Shown: positions 42,250 to 50,506, counted from the first letter of the stretch. The stretch: 64,000 nucleotides of DNA from Lentzea pudingi (GCF_014646255.1 NZ_BMNC01000004.1:574480-638479), one strand, 5' to 3'. Translations and numbers: made by a program. The notes: generated from the letters alone by a model not told the origin.

Positions 42250-42707
42250 TTGAGCGTCCTCCAGGCCCACCAGGTGATCCCTGCGGCGGTGATGAGTGTT
42301 GCCCAGCCGTTGAGGAGTGGGGTCAGGAGGGTGGCTGCCAGGGCCGCTGTGATCGCTGCTGTTCTTGCCCTGGGTTCCCAGATTTTTTGTCCTGTGGGGT
42401 CTACCAGGACTGATGCTGCTGTGGCTGTTGCGGTGAGGAGGGAGAGCAGGGACCAGGGGTCGAACCAACCCACCGCGACTATCAGGGCTGCTGCTGTGGT
42501 GGCGGCGGCTGTCGCTCGGTTCGGGGTGGTCAGCCTGGCTGCTTCCACGTCTCTCCTGGCCTGCATCACGGCTTCGACTTCGTCGTTCGTGGTGGTCAGG
42601 AGGGTGTGGAAGTCTTGGGTGCCTGGGCTTGCCGATTGGAGGGCTTTGAGGGCTGTTCGCAGGGAGTGCTGGCGGTCGGCCAGGCGAGCGAACGGATCGG
42701 CTGCCAT
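42246..42707 (-). CDS. membrane protein with N-terminal helical domain, unknown
   Basis: 153 aa. About 65 soluble residues (FARLADRQHSLRTALKALQSA ... EVEAVMQARRDVEAARL) precede about four hydrophobic segments (ATAAATTAAALIVAVGWF, LLSLLTATATAASVLV, AAITAALAATLLTPLL, ATLITAAGITWWAW). Coupled to the downstream coiled-coil gene, which suggests a membrane-tethered complex. Codons hold more T at third positions than in core genes, hinting at acquired DNA. Confidence 0.7.
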   Translation of the reverse strand: MAADPFARLADRQHSLRTALKALQSASPGTQDFHTLLTTTNDEVEAVMQARRDVEAARLTTPNRATAAATTAAALIVAVGWFDPWSLLSLLTATATAASVLVDPTGQKIWEPRARTAAITAALAATLLTPLLNGWATLITAAGITWWAWRTLK

Positions 42708-42830
42708 GCCCTGAAATCGTGATCAAGCGGGGTGGGTGGGGCTAGGGTTGGGGAGGGAGTTGGTCCGGTTGCCGACGAACTTCCCTCGCTCGGACTAGTC
42801 GTCGCTTCGGTCGACTGCGGGGGCACCTTG

Positions 42831-42890
42831 CGGTACGCGGCCTGGCGGTACGGGGCTCTGCGGTACGCGGCCTGGCGGTACGCGGCCTGG
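42831..42890. repeat. 15-bp tandem array, four copies
   Basis: Units CGGTACGCGGCCTGG at 42831, 42861 and 42876, and a variant CGGTACGGGGCTCTG at 42846. The period is a multiple of three, giving RYAAW-type repeats in frame. Confidence 0.9.
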
Positions 42891-43050
42891 CGGGTGGTTG
42901 CGTTGCGGGCGGCGAGCTTGCGGTTGCGTGCTTCCCCTGGGGGCTCTGCCCCCAGACCCCCGGCAATCTGATCAGGGGGCCCGCGCCGCCCGCAGGTAGA
43001 TGGCACGCCTGTTGCGTTGGGCGGCCGCCGGTTGAGTTGTGAGTTGCGTC

Positions 43051-43194
43051 GGCGGTGGGGTCCCATCACGAGCCGAGCCAAGAGCGGGCCACATGCCTGA
43101 GGAGGTGTCAAGCGGACGAAAAGCGTGTCCGCTTGACACCTCCTCAGGCATGCAGCAAGTGCTATGGCGCGACTCGTGATGGGACCCCACCGCC
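43051..43194. repeat. long inverted repeat 2 (144 bp, two perfect stems)
   Basis: Outer arms 43051-43072 and 43173-43194 pair perfectly over 22 bp (GGCGGTGGGGTCCCATCACG...). Inner arms 43092-43117 and 43127-43152 pair perfectly over 26 bp around a 9-nt loop. Between them are unpaired or weakly paired 19-20 nt stretches. The design resembles inverted repeat 1 at 25038 but not its sequence. Confidence 0.9.
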
Positions 43195-43208
43195 CAGTGC
43201 CTATTCGA

Positions 43209-43272
43209 AGGACGGCTCGCCTGCGGCATCGCTGACCGAGGACGGCTCGCCTGCGGCATCGCGGGCTGACCG
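43209..43272. repeat. two-copy direct repeat of 30/34 bp
   Basis: AGGACGGCTCGCCTGCGGCA at 43209 and 43239, continuing in both to CTGACCG; the second copy carries a 4-bp insertion. Lies at the 3' end of the SLOG gene. Confidence 0.85.
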
Positions 43273-43274
43273 AG

Positions 43275-43751
43275 TTAGGACTTCCGGCGAGCTTCCGGGG
43301 GCCAGACGACCTCGATCGGTACGCCGGAGGCGCGTGCTTGTTCCACCACGTCTGCTGTGCCGCCCTTGCCTTGGGCTGGGACGCCGTCCCAGACCGCTAT
43401 GAGGACCTCTACCGAGGCGAGCATTCGTTCGTTCGCTGCCACGTAGGCCAGGCGTCCGCTCGACATGTGCGGGAGGACGCTGACCACGGTGGCCGCTGCT
43501 CGTAGTTCGTCGTAGTCGGCTACCTGGTGTGGTTTCAGGCGGTCGCGGTAGTCCAGTGCTGGGAGGACCACCTCCACTTCGCCGCCCAGTGCGAGGACTG
43601 CTCTGGCGAAGACCTGGTCTGCTCCTGGGGCCAGGCAGGTCACGCCCACCAGGTTGGCGTCCAGCTTGGTCAGGGCCTCCGTGATGGCGGCCTGGACGGC
43701 TGGGATGCATTCTGGGACCAGGTTGCTGTGGCCGGTGATGCCTACTCGCAT
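43275..43751 (-). CDS. SLOG-like Rossmann protein
   Basis: 158 aa. MRVGITGHSNL is the first strand and glycine loop of a SLOG/DprA-like nucleotide-binding fold; VTCLAPGADQVFARAVLALG, VEVVLPALDYRDRL and EVLIAVWDGVPAQGKGGTADVVEQARASG complete it. SLOG proteins bind or process nucleotide-derived ligands, and some sense signals in antiviral systems. The start overlaps the stop of the XRE regulator (TGATG), so the pair is one unit. Assigned from motif order; the exact ligand is unknown. Confidence 0.78.
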   Translation of the reverse strand: MRVGITGHSNLVPECIPAVQAAITEALTKLDANLVGVTCLAPGADQVFARAVLALGGEVEVVLPALDYRDRLKPHQVADYDELRAAATVVSVLPHMSSGRLAYVAANERMLASVEVLIAVWDGVPAQGKGGTADVVEQARASGVPIEVVWPPEARRKS

Positions 43752-45313
43752 CAGGCTGTCCGGATCGCTCTGATCGCGTCCCTGGTGTCCTGCACGGCGG
43801 GGATGTGGCGGTGTCGTGCCGCCTCCTTCGCGAAGTCCTCCAGTTTGCGCAGGACGCGCCCCGAGGAGAGCTTCGCCGCTGTCGGCAGGACCTCGTTGAT
43901 CAACCCGCACGCTGCCTCCGGGTCTCCCGCGACCATTTTGGTGCGCGCCAGTCCGATCACGTCGAATGCGCGGTTGCGCACCTTGGACGGGTCCCGTAGC
44001 GCCAGGGCTCGCCGGATGTGTTGTTCGGCGAAGACGGCCTGGGCCGGGTCGTGCATGGCGAGGTCTCGGCAGCGGGCGCCGATGACGCCCTCCAGTTCGG
44101 CCTCGTCGAAGTTGTGCAGGTAGCGCGGTTCGTTGTCCGCGTCTCGTTGCGCGAAGCTGTCCTGGGCCATGCCCACGGCCTGGTGGAACTCGCGGGTCTT
44201 GCCCATTTGGGCGTAGGCCCAGGCCTCGCGGGTGAGCAGGAGGGCTTTGAGCGTGGGTGTGCCCGTGCGGCGGGTGCCGTACTGGCCCAGTTGGACGAGC
44301 TCCAGGCCGTCCTCCGGGCGGCCCAGGTCGAACATCTGCCTCGCCATGGCGGCCAGGCAGAGGGCCGCGAAGCCGTCGTTGTGGCCGGCCTTGGCCATGC
44401 GGACGGCCAGCACGTAGTAGCGCTGCGCCGCGTTGTGCAGGCCCGCGTCGAACGACATGCTCGCCGCCACCTTCGACAGTTCGGCGCCGATGAAGAACGC
44501 GCGTTCCGTCGTCGGGCCGGACGGGGCCCTGCCCAGGCGTTCGGCCAGCTCGTCGAGCTGACCCAGGACTGCCTTGCGGGCCAGGCCGTAGCCGCCCCTG
44601 CCGCCCCAGCCGCGCAGGCCGTCGGCCACGCGTTGCAACGCGTAGAGCTCCTCCTCGCTGATCGCCGAGTGCGACGACCACTTCGACAGGTTCTGCAGGG
44701 GGTGCAACCACCGCTGCAGCGGCTCGACCAGTGCGGACCCCACCGTCACCGCGGCGGCTCCGGTGAGCGCCGCTCGTCTGCTGATCGCCAAGTCGCTCCT
44801 CGCCGTCTCCTCGACCGAACGGGCAATGCTCGTCGCCTCCCAGGGGGCGGCGAGCACGTCTGGCGGGCCTGCCACGGGGAGGCCCACCTGAGCTGGGATG
44901 ACGACTCGGTCGAACCACAGTCGTTCGCCCGGTACACCGAGCACTTGTGCGAAATGGCGCAGCCGGTCGAGGCGGTCGATCTGGTTCTCGCCCGACTCGT
45001 AACGCGAGAGCTGCGCCTGGCTGATCCCGAGCCACGCCGCCATGCGGTCCTGCGTGACCCGGCTCAGGTGCTGGGGGTGGTGCCGGTACGCGGAGATCAG
45101 CGCACCCATGTCGCGGTCGGTGCACGCCGCCGCGATCGCTGGGTGGTCCCAGAAGTCGTTCGGCACTTCAGGTGGTCCGTGCACGTCCGCACGAGCGTTG
45201 CGGCGGCACCGGTGACACAGCCGATCGGAGTTGTCGGCGGCGATGAACGCCCCGCACGGGCAAGCGCGTCTGGATGTGGGTCTCGCTGCATCCATCGGCC
45301 TCGCCCCCGTCAC
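43751..45313 (-). CDS. XRE-family regulator with N-terminal zinc-ribbon and C-terminal TPR-like repeats
   Basis: 520 aa. Residues about 18-37 hold CPCGAFIAADNSDRLCHRCRR, a four-Cys zinc-ribbon. About 80-130 is the helix-turn-helix (TQDRMAAWLGISQAQLSRYESGENQIDRLDRL). From about 200 the protein is all helical repeats (FFIGAELSKVAASMSFDAGL, AEQHIRRALALRDP), a TPR-like sensor or scaffold. ISRRAALTGAAAVTVGSAL looks like a Tat signal but is internal, as in related regulators. Start GTG 45313 or ATG 45295. Forms an operon with the SLOG gene. Confidence 0.85.
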   Translation of the reverse strand: MTGARPMDAARPTSRRACPCGAFIAADNSDRLCHRCRRNARADVHGPPEVPNDFWDHPAIAAACTDRDMGALISAYRHHPQHLSRVTQDRMAAWLGISQAQLSRYESGENQIDRLDRLRHFAQVLGVPGERLWFDRVVIPAQVGLPVAGPPDVLAAPWEATSIARSVEETARSDLAISRRAALTGAAAVTVGSALVEPLQRWLHPLQNLSKWSSHSAISEEELYALQRVADGLRGWGGRGGYGLARKAVLGQLDELAERLGRAPSGPTTERAFFIGAELSKVAASMSFDAGLHNAAQRYYVLAVRMAKAGHNDGFAALCLAAMARQMFDLGRPEDGLELVQLGQYGTRRTGTPTLKALLLTREAWAYAQMGKTREFHQAVGMAQDSFAQRDADNEPRYLHNFDEAELEGVIGARCRDLAMHDPAQAVFAEQHIRRALALRDPSKVRNRAFDVIGLARTKMVAGDPEAACGLINEVLPTAAKLSSGRVLRKLEDFAKEAARHRHIPAVQDTRDAIRAIRTA

Positions 45314-45429
45314 TGAGCGTTCACCCAGTGTACGGAGGTGTGATCGTCAGTCCATCCATCTCATGCATAAGACGTAATGGGTTCGCGTGTCGCAGTCCTG
45401 GTCCCCCCGCCTGGCGGATGAGCTTCATA

Positions 45430-45460
45430 CGTCCGCTGCATGAGGTGGATGCAGCGGACG
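45430..45460. promoter_or_regulatory. 12-bp perfect inverted repeat in divergent promoter region
   Basis: CGTCCGCTGCAT (45430-45441) and ATGCAGCGGACG (45449-45460) with a 7-bp spacer, between the XRE-TPR gene and the plus-strand gene at 45567. Operator candidate for the XRE protein. Confidence 0.5.
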
Positions 45461-45566
45461 AGTGGTGTTGGCGGGAACCGAGAAGCACCCTGCACAACGT
45501 CAGGCTGCGGGTGGATCCCCGTGGCTTGGCCAGTGCCTGACCCACCTAAGGGGAGGACAACCGCCG

Positions 45567-46055
45567 ATGAGCCTCACGACCGCGGAGACCGGTACCGCCG
45601 GGATCCCACAGAACAGGGGACACGCACGTGCGATCGGGGAGGCCGTCGCGGGCTACCGGTTGCTCGGCTGGCAGGTGACCGTCACCGAGCAGGGTGTGTT
45701 CCTGCCCCTGGGCCCCGCCACGACAGCTTTGGCGATGCCGGCGCGGATCGGGTCGAGGGTGCTGGCCGATCTGAAGTCCCGGATGCTCGCCGGGCCCGTG
45801 ACGGTGATCCCCGGCCCCCGCGAACACTGGATCTTCCTGGCCGAGCTGGTGGCGTTGCTGCCGACGCACCTCAAGGCGCCGCCGGAGGTCCAGTTCGTGC
45901 GATCGCCGCACCGGATAGCCCTGCCACCGACGATGACCAGGTACGGATCGCTGCGCTGGGCGAACCCGCCGTCGCACTCGCGGCACTGGTTCCCCCCGTT
46001 CACCGCCGTGCTGGCGCTGGCCCGGACGGCCGCCGCGGAGGACCAGCGCCGATAA
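45567..46055 (+). CDS. 162-aa protein, unknown (possibly primase/polymerase-like N-domain relative)
   Basis: Soluble protein containing GYRLLGWQVTVTEQGVFLPL and PGPREHWIFLAELVALLP. The sequence is faintly like the N-terminal domain of actinobacterial bifunctional primase/polymerase proteins, but I cannot point to catalytic Asp residues, so I leave the function open. ATG 45567 with GGGGAGGAC upstream. Divergent from the XRE-TPR gene and 3 bp before the Rieske gene. Confidence 0.55.
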   Translation: MSLTTAETGTAGIPQNRGHARAIGEAVAGYRLLGWQVTVTEQGVFLPLGPATTALAMPARIGSRVLADLKSRMLAGPVTVIPGPREHWIFLAELVALLPTHLKAPPEVQFVRSPHRIALPPTMTRYGSLRWANPPSHSRHWFPPFTAVLALARTAAAEDQRR

Positions 46056-46058
46056 TCG

Positions 46059-46463
46059 GTGCTCGTGGATCGACGAACTGTGTTGTTGTGTGGGCTCGCT
46101 GCCGCGTTGAGCGCCTGTGGCGAGCCCGCTCCTCGCAAGACGGGTGGCGTCGGGACCGCCCGGCCCGGTGATCGGGTCGTGGCCGTGTCCGCGGTGCCCT
46201 CCGGTTCCGGCTTGCTGGTGGACATGCCCGGCAACGCCCAGCTGCTGGTCGTGCAACCTCGATCGGGTGAATTCCGGGCGTTCAACCCGGCCTGTCCGCA
46301 CGTCGGTTCCCTCGTGAACCCGCCTGCCGCCGGAGTGATCACCTGCCCGTTGCACGGGAGCACGTTCGACCCCTCTTCGGGCGCTGTCCGCGAAGCACCT
46401 GCGACTTCGGGACTGACCGAGGTCGCACTCGTGCGTTCCGGCGACGATCTGGTGCTCGGCTGA
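46059..46463 (+). CDS. Rieske [2Fe-2S] lipoprotein, copy 1
   Basis: 134 aa. The N-terminus DRRTVLLCGLAAALSACG is a signal peptide with lipobox LSAC, with twin arginines. Rieske ligands are CPHVGSLV and CPLHGSTF (Cys-x-His ... Cys-x-x-His). It is a small electron-transfer protein outside the membrane. No dioxygenase or cytochrome partner is adjacent. Start is GTG 46059 or GTG 46065. A second Rieske gene follows. Confidence 0.88.
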   Translation: MLVDRRTVLLCGLAAALSACGEPAPRKTGGVGTARPGDRVVAVSAVPSGSGLLVDMPGNAQLLVVQPRSGEFRAFNPACPHVGSLVNPPAAGVITCPLHGSTFDPSSGAVREAPATSGLTEVALVRSGDDLVLG

Positions 46464-46574
46464 GACCTGTGCATTTGCTGTGCATCGGTGCTCTCGCTGA
46501 ACTCTCGCTGACTGATTCGCGTAATGCTGTGGTGTAACCCCGAACACCCTCACCACCACCACGGAGGATCGGTC

Positions 46575-47042
46575 GTGAACACCGAAAGCCCGGTCAGCAG
46601 GCGCGCGGCCCTGTGCGGAATCGCAGTCGCTCTCGCCGTGCCCAGCGGACTCGTGACGGCGTGCAGTTCCCCGAGTCCTTCCGGCTCCGCTCCGACCCAG
46701 GGCGGCTCGACCCCGACGGGGTCCAGCGGTTCCGCCGGGACCAGCGGCACCAAGCTGGTCGCGCTCGCCGACGTGCCCGAAGGCGGCGGTGCGGTCGTCG
46801 ACGCCCCCGGCGGCAAGAAGATCGTCGTGGCGCGCATCTCCGCCACCGAGGTCAAGGCGTACGACGCGACGTGCCCGCACCAGGGGTCGATGGTCGCGGA
46901 GCCTTCCGGCGGCACCATCATCTGCCCTTCGCACGGCAGCCAGTTCGGTGCTTCCGACGGTGCGGTGAAGAAGGGGCCGGCGACGACCGGTCTGCGCGCC
47001 GTCTCCGTGAAGGTCGACGGTGACCAGGTGGTCCTGACCTGA
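46575..47042 (+). CDS. Rieske [2Fe-2S] lipoprotein, copy 2
   Basis: 155 aa from GTG 46575 (GGAGGATCG upstream). Tat-like SRRAALCGIAVALAVPSG, then LVTACSS lipobox and a Ser/Gly/Thr-rich linker. The Rieske domain has CPHQGSMV and CPSHGSQF. Paralogue of copy 1 with a longer linker; the 111-bp gap and its own ribosome site suggest separate expression. Redox partner unknown. Confidence 0.9.
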   Translation: MNTESPVSRRAALCGIAVALAVPSGLVTACSSPSPSGSAPTQGGSTPTGSSGSAGTSGTKLVALADVPEGGGAVVDAPGGKKIVVARISATEVKAYDATCPHQGSMVAEPSGGTIICPSHGSQFGASDGAVKKGPATTGLRAVSVKVDGDQVVLT

Positions 47043-47084
47043 CCCTTTCTGTTTTTGTCAGACCGCGTCGATAGTCTGGACGGC

Positions 47085-48983
47085 GTGGCAGATCCCTCGA
47101 CGTACCGCCCCGCTATGGGCACGATTCCCGAGGCTCCCGGCGTCTACAAGTTCCGCGACGCCGGTGGCCGGGTCGTGTACGTCGGCAAGGCGAAGAGCTT
47201 GCGCAGCAGGCTGAACTCCTACTTCGCGGATCTGGCCGGGCTGCACCCGCGCACCCGCCAGATGGTGACGACGGCGGCCTCCGTCGAGTGGACGGTCGTC
47301 ACCACCGAGGTCGAGGCGCTGCAGCTCGAGTACAACTGGATCAAGGAGTACGACCCGCGCTTCAACGTCCGGTACCGCGACGACAAGTCGTACCCGGTGC
47401 TGGCCGTCACGCTGCACGAGGACTACCCGCGCCTGCACGTGTACCGGGGGCCGCGCAAGAAGGGCGTGCGCTACTTCGGGCCGTTCGCCCACGCCTGGGC
47501 GATCCGCGAGACGCTCGACCTGCTGCTGCGCGTGTTCCCCGCGCGCACGTGCTCGGCGGGTGTTTTCAAGCGGCACAACCAGATCGGCCGCCCGTGCCTG
47601 CTCGGGTACATCGACAAGTGCTCGGCGCCGTGCGTGGGCAAGGTGTCGGCGGACGAGCACCGCGACATCGTGCTCGACTTCTGCGACTTCCTGGCGGGCA
47701 AGACGGACAACATGGTCCGCCGCCTCGAACGCGAGATGCTGCAGGCGTCGGAGGAGCTGGAGTTCGAACGAGCGGCCCGGCTGCGCGACGACCTGGGCGC
47801 GTTGCGCCGTGCGATGGAGAAGCAGGCCGTCGTCCTGGGCGACGGCACCGACGCCGACGTGATGGCGTTCGCGCAGGACGAGCTGGAGGTCTCGGTCCAG
47901 GTCTTCCACGTGCGCGGCGGCCGGGTGCGCGGCCAGCGCGGCTGGGTGCTCGACAAGGTGGAGGCGCTCGACGACGGAGGGCTCGTCGACCAGTTCATCA
48001 TGCAGTTCTACGGCGACGACACGGAGAACACCCCGCGCGAGGTGCTGGTCCCGGTGCTGCCGGAGGACGCGCCCGCGCTGGAAGACCTGCTGTCCGAGCA
48101 ACGCGGCTCACGGGTCGTGCTGCGCGTCCCGCAACGAGGCGACAAGCGGGCGTTGATGGAAACGGTGGCGCGCAACGCCTCCGAGGCCTTCGCCCAGCAC
48201 AAGCTCCGCCGGGCGGGCGACCTGACCGCCCGTTCCGCCGCACTGCAGGAGATCCAGGACGCGCTGGCGCTCGACACCGCACCGTTGCGCATCGAGTGCA
48301 TCGACATCAGCCACGTCCAGGGCACGGATGTGGTGGCGTCCCTGGTCGTGTTCGAGGACGGCCTGGCCCGCAAGTCGGAGTACCGCCGCTTCGCCATCCG
48401 CGAGGCGGCCACCGAGGGCGACGTCGCCTCGATCGCCGAGGTGGTCCGCCGCCGCTTCCAGGCCATGCTGCGCGAAACGGCCTCGGGCGGCCCGAACCCG
48501 GGCATCGACCCGGACACCGGCAAACCCCGCAAGTTCGCCTACCCGCCCAACCTCCTGGTGGTCGACGGCGCGGGCCCCCAGGCAGCGGCGGCCTCCGACG
48601 TCCTGGCCGAACTGGGCATCACCGACGTGGCCGTCGTCGGCCTGGCCAAGCGCCTCGAAGAGGTCTGGGTTCCCGGCGAGGCGGACCCGGTGATCCTGCC
48701 GCGCTCGAGCGACGGCCTGTACCTGTTGCAACGAGTCCGCGACGAGGCACACCGCTTCGCCATCGCCTACCACCGCCAGAAGCGCTCGAAGCGCATGACC
48801 ACCTCGGAGCTCGACGAGGTGCCGGGCCTCGGCGAGACCCGCAAAGCCGCACTGCTCAAGCACTTCGGCTCGGTCCGCAAACTGCGACAGGCCACAGTGG
48901 ACGAGATCAGCGACGTACCGGGCGTGGGCCGGCGCACCGCGGAGGCCGTGGTGGCGACACTGGCCTCGGGCGGGAAGGCCTGA
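47085..48983 (+). CDS. uvrC: excinuclease ABC subunit C
   Basis: 632 aa. It makes both incisions around DNA lesions after UvrA/UvrB loading. The GIY-YIG nuclease is at about 15-95 (APGVYKFRDAGGRVVYVGKA), the UVR/UvrB-binding motif near 215, the RNase H-like nuclease near 400-560 (IECIDISHVQGTDVVASLVVFEDG), and tandem HhH at the end (VPGLGETRKAALLKHFGSV). GTG 47085 gives VADPSTYRPAMGTIPEAPG, the family start. TAGTCT 7 bp before it suggests a leaderless promoter. Confidence 0.97.
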   Translation: MADPSTYRPAMGTIPEAPGVYKFRDAGGRVVYVGKAKSLRSRLNSYFADLAGLHPRTRQMVTTAASVEWTVVTTEVEALQLEYNWIKEYDPRFNVRYRDDKSYPVLAVTLHEDYPRLHVYRGPRKKGVRYFGPFAHAWAIRETLDLLLRVFPARTCSAGVFKRHNQIGRPCLLGYIDKCSAPCVGKVSADEHRDIVLDFCDFLAGKTDNMVRRLEREMLQASEELEFERAARLRDDLGALRRAMEKQAVVLGDGTDADVMAFAQDELEVSVQVFHVRGGRVRGQRGWVLDKVEALDDGGLVDQFIMQFYGDDTENTPREVLVPVLPEDAPALEDLLSEQRGSRVVLRVPQRGDKRALMETVARNASEAFAQHKLRRAGDLTARSAALQEIQDALALDTAPLRIECIDISHVQGTDVVASLVVFEDGLARKSEYRRFAIREAATEGDVASIAEVVRRRFQAMLRETASGGPNPGIDPDTGKPRKFAYPPNLLVVDGAGPQAAAASDVLAELGITDVAVVGLAKRLEEVWVPGEADPVILPRSSDGLYLLQRVRDEAHRFAIAYHRQKRSKRMTTSELDEVPGLGETRKAALLKHFGSVRKLRQATVDEISDVPGVGRRTAEAVVATLASGGKA

Positions 48984-49537
48984 TGGTGTCGGACATGCCG
49001 CCGCTCCCTGCTCTGGCCGAGTCGTTGCTGACCGATCTGCACGCGCCCCCACGCCTGGCGGCGCACCTGCGCCTCGTGCACGACGTGGCGTGCGAGCTGG
49101 TCGCGTGGGTGTCACGACACCACCCCGCGGTGGCTCTCGACCAGGAGGCGGTGCTCTTCGGCGCGGCCACCCACGACATCGGGAAGGTGTTGCACCCCAA
49201 CGAGTTGTCCGGCCCGGGGTCCGCCCACGAGCCAGCGGGCTACGCGCTGCTGCTGGAGCGCGGCGTCTCGGAGCGGCTGGCCCGCTTCGCCCGTACGCAC
49301 GCGTCGTGGACGGCGCCGGGGATCAGCCTGGAGGAGCTGCTCGTCAGCCTCGCGGACAAGGTGTGGAAGGCCAAGCGCGTGCCGGAGCTCGAGCAACTCG
49401 TGACCGAAAGGCTGGCCGCGGCCGCGGGCCTGGAGTCGTGGGAGGTGTTCATGGCGCTGGACGACGAGCTGGACCGGATCGCGTCGGACGCCGACGCGCG
49501 GCTGGCGTACCAGTCGAGCTACCCGGTCGCGGTGTGA
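48983..49537 (+). CDS. HD-domain phosphohydrolase-like protein
   Basis: 184 aa. LVHDVACELVAWV supplies the first His, GAATHDIGKVLHPNEL the HD pair, and LVSLADKVWKAKR the distal Asp of the HD superfamily. Probably hydrolyses a phosphate ester or nucleotide. The start overlaps the uvrC stop (TGATG), so the two are co-translated. It is not part of the usual uvrC-rapZ neighbourhood. Confidence 0.82.
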   Translation: MVSDMPPLPALAESLLTDLHAPPRLAAHLRLVHDVACELVAWVSRHHPAVALDQEAVLFGAATHDIGKVLHPNELSGPGSAHEPAGYALLLERGVSERLARFARTHASWTAPGISLEELLVSLADKVWKAKRVPELEQLVTERLAAAAGLESWEVFMALDDELDRIASDADARLAYQSSYPVAV

Positions 49538-50506
49538 GTGCGATGCCGCGTGCGTGTGGACGTGCCGTGCCGCGGTGGTGGCGCGCCTGCGAACGCGCGG
49601 TGCCGCACCTGCCTCGCGTGGCGCACCTGTCTCGCGTGGCGCACTTGTCTCGCGTGCCGCAGTGGGCGTGCGCGCGCGAACGCCCGGTTCTCCTCCCGCC
49701 TGCCGCACCCTTGTTGCCTGCCGCACTTCTCGGGCCTGCCACGCTTTCTCGTGCGTTGCGCTCCTCCCGTGCGCCGCACGAGACCGGCCTGCCGCGCTCT
49801 CTCGGCGCCGCACTCCTCCGGCCTGCCGCGCCCTCTCTCGCGCCGCACTCCTCCGGCGTGCTGTGCCCTCCTCACGCCGGACCCTTCCCGCTTGCCACAC
49901 CCTTCCCGCGTGCTGCACTTCTCCGGCTTGCCGTGTCCTCTCTCGGCGCCGCACTCGTCCCGCTTGCCGCGTCCTCTCTCTCGCGTGGTGCACTTCTCCG
50001 GCCTGCCGCGTCCTCTCACGCGCCGTACTCCTCCGGCTTGCCGCGCTCTCTCGCGCCGCACTCTTCCCGCCTGCCGCGTCCTCGCGCGCCGTACTCCTCC
50101 GGCCTGCCGCGCTCTCTCGCGCGCCGTACTCCTCCGGCCTGCCGCGCCCTCTCTCGCGCGCCGCACTCGTCCCGCATGCCGCGCCCTCCCGCGCGCCGCA
50201 TCCCTGCTGCCCGCCTCACCCTCCCGCCTACCGCAACACCCCACCACCAGCCCACCCTCCGCGAGCCGCACCAGCCCCACCCGCCGCACTGGTCACGCCC
50301 GCCCTGCGAGCAGCCCGCACACGGGGCGAGGATCGTGACCGCGGCCACGACGCGCCCGTCTCAATCGCCGAACCTGCCGCGCGTGAGGGCCGTTCCAGTG
50401 GAGACTCACCCAGGGCGCGCCCGGTCGTGGCGTGGCCCAGCATCGAGCTTGCCCAAACGAGAGTGCGGTAGAAACGCGCTCATGAACAGGTAACGGAGTC
50501 GTAGTC
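49538..50506. repeat. 969-bp gene-free region, mostly degenerate GC-rich repeats
   Basis: About 49590-50240 consists of imperfect units of roughly 33-36 bp with the core CGCACTCCTCCGGCCTGCCG and relatives, preceded by three 18-bp units (CACCTGCCTCGCGTGGCG type) at 49606-49659. The strands are asymmetric in C/T against G/A, and several frames on both strands stay open, which is a by-product of the repeats. The remainder to 50506 holds the rapZ promoter region. Confidence 0.75.

Larger units (their letters stand above)
42708..43274. other. 566-bp region without a convincing gene
   Basis: Contains a 15-bp tandem array (42831-42890), long inverted repeat 2 (43051-43194) and a two-copy direct repeat (43209-43272). 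Open frames here follow the repeats and show no ribosome-binding sites. Confidence 0.7.

Noticed and set aside
43051..43194. Insertion sequence with terminal inverted repeats
   Set aside because: The element is only 144 bp with no transposase frame, and no target duplication is evident from this copy alone.
44746..44937. Tat signal peptide in the XRE-TPR protein (ISRRAALTGAAAVTVGSAL)
   Set aside because: It lies about 190 residues inside a cytoplasmic DNA-binding protein, so it is not an export signal.
6964..45313. The HelR, SLOG/XRE and coiled-coil genes as one anti-phage defence island
   Set aside because: They are far apart, separated by housekeeping genes, and no nuclease, restriction, Abi or retron component was found.
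46524..46574. Upstream ATG for the second Rieske protein with His-rich start
   Set aside because: The GTG at 46575 has a clear GGAGG and leads directly into a normal Tat/lipoprotein signal; the extension would spoil it.
47288..48982. Very long frame overlapping uvrC and leading into the HD gene
   Set aside because: It is a GC-frame shadow of uvrC; only the part from the ATG at 48983 shows a real protein family.
49538..50493. Long Arg/Pro/Cys-rich open frames as candidate repeat proteins or a CRISPR-like array
   Set aside because: Several frames on both strands are open because of base composition. Unit length varies and there are no unique spacers between constant repeats, so it is neither CRISPR nor a convincing gene.
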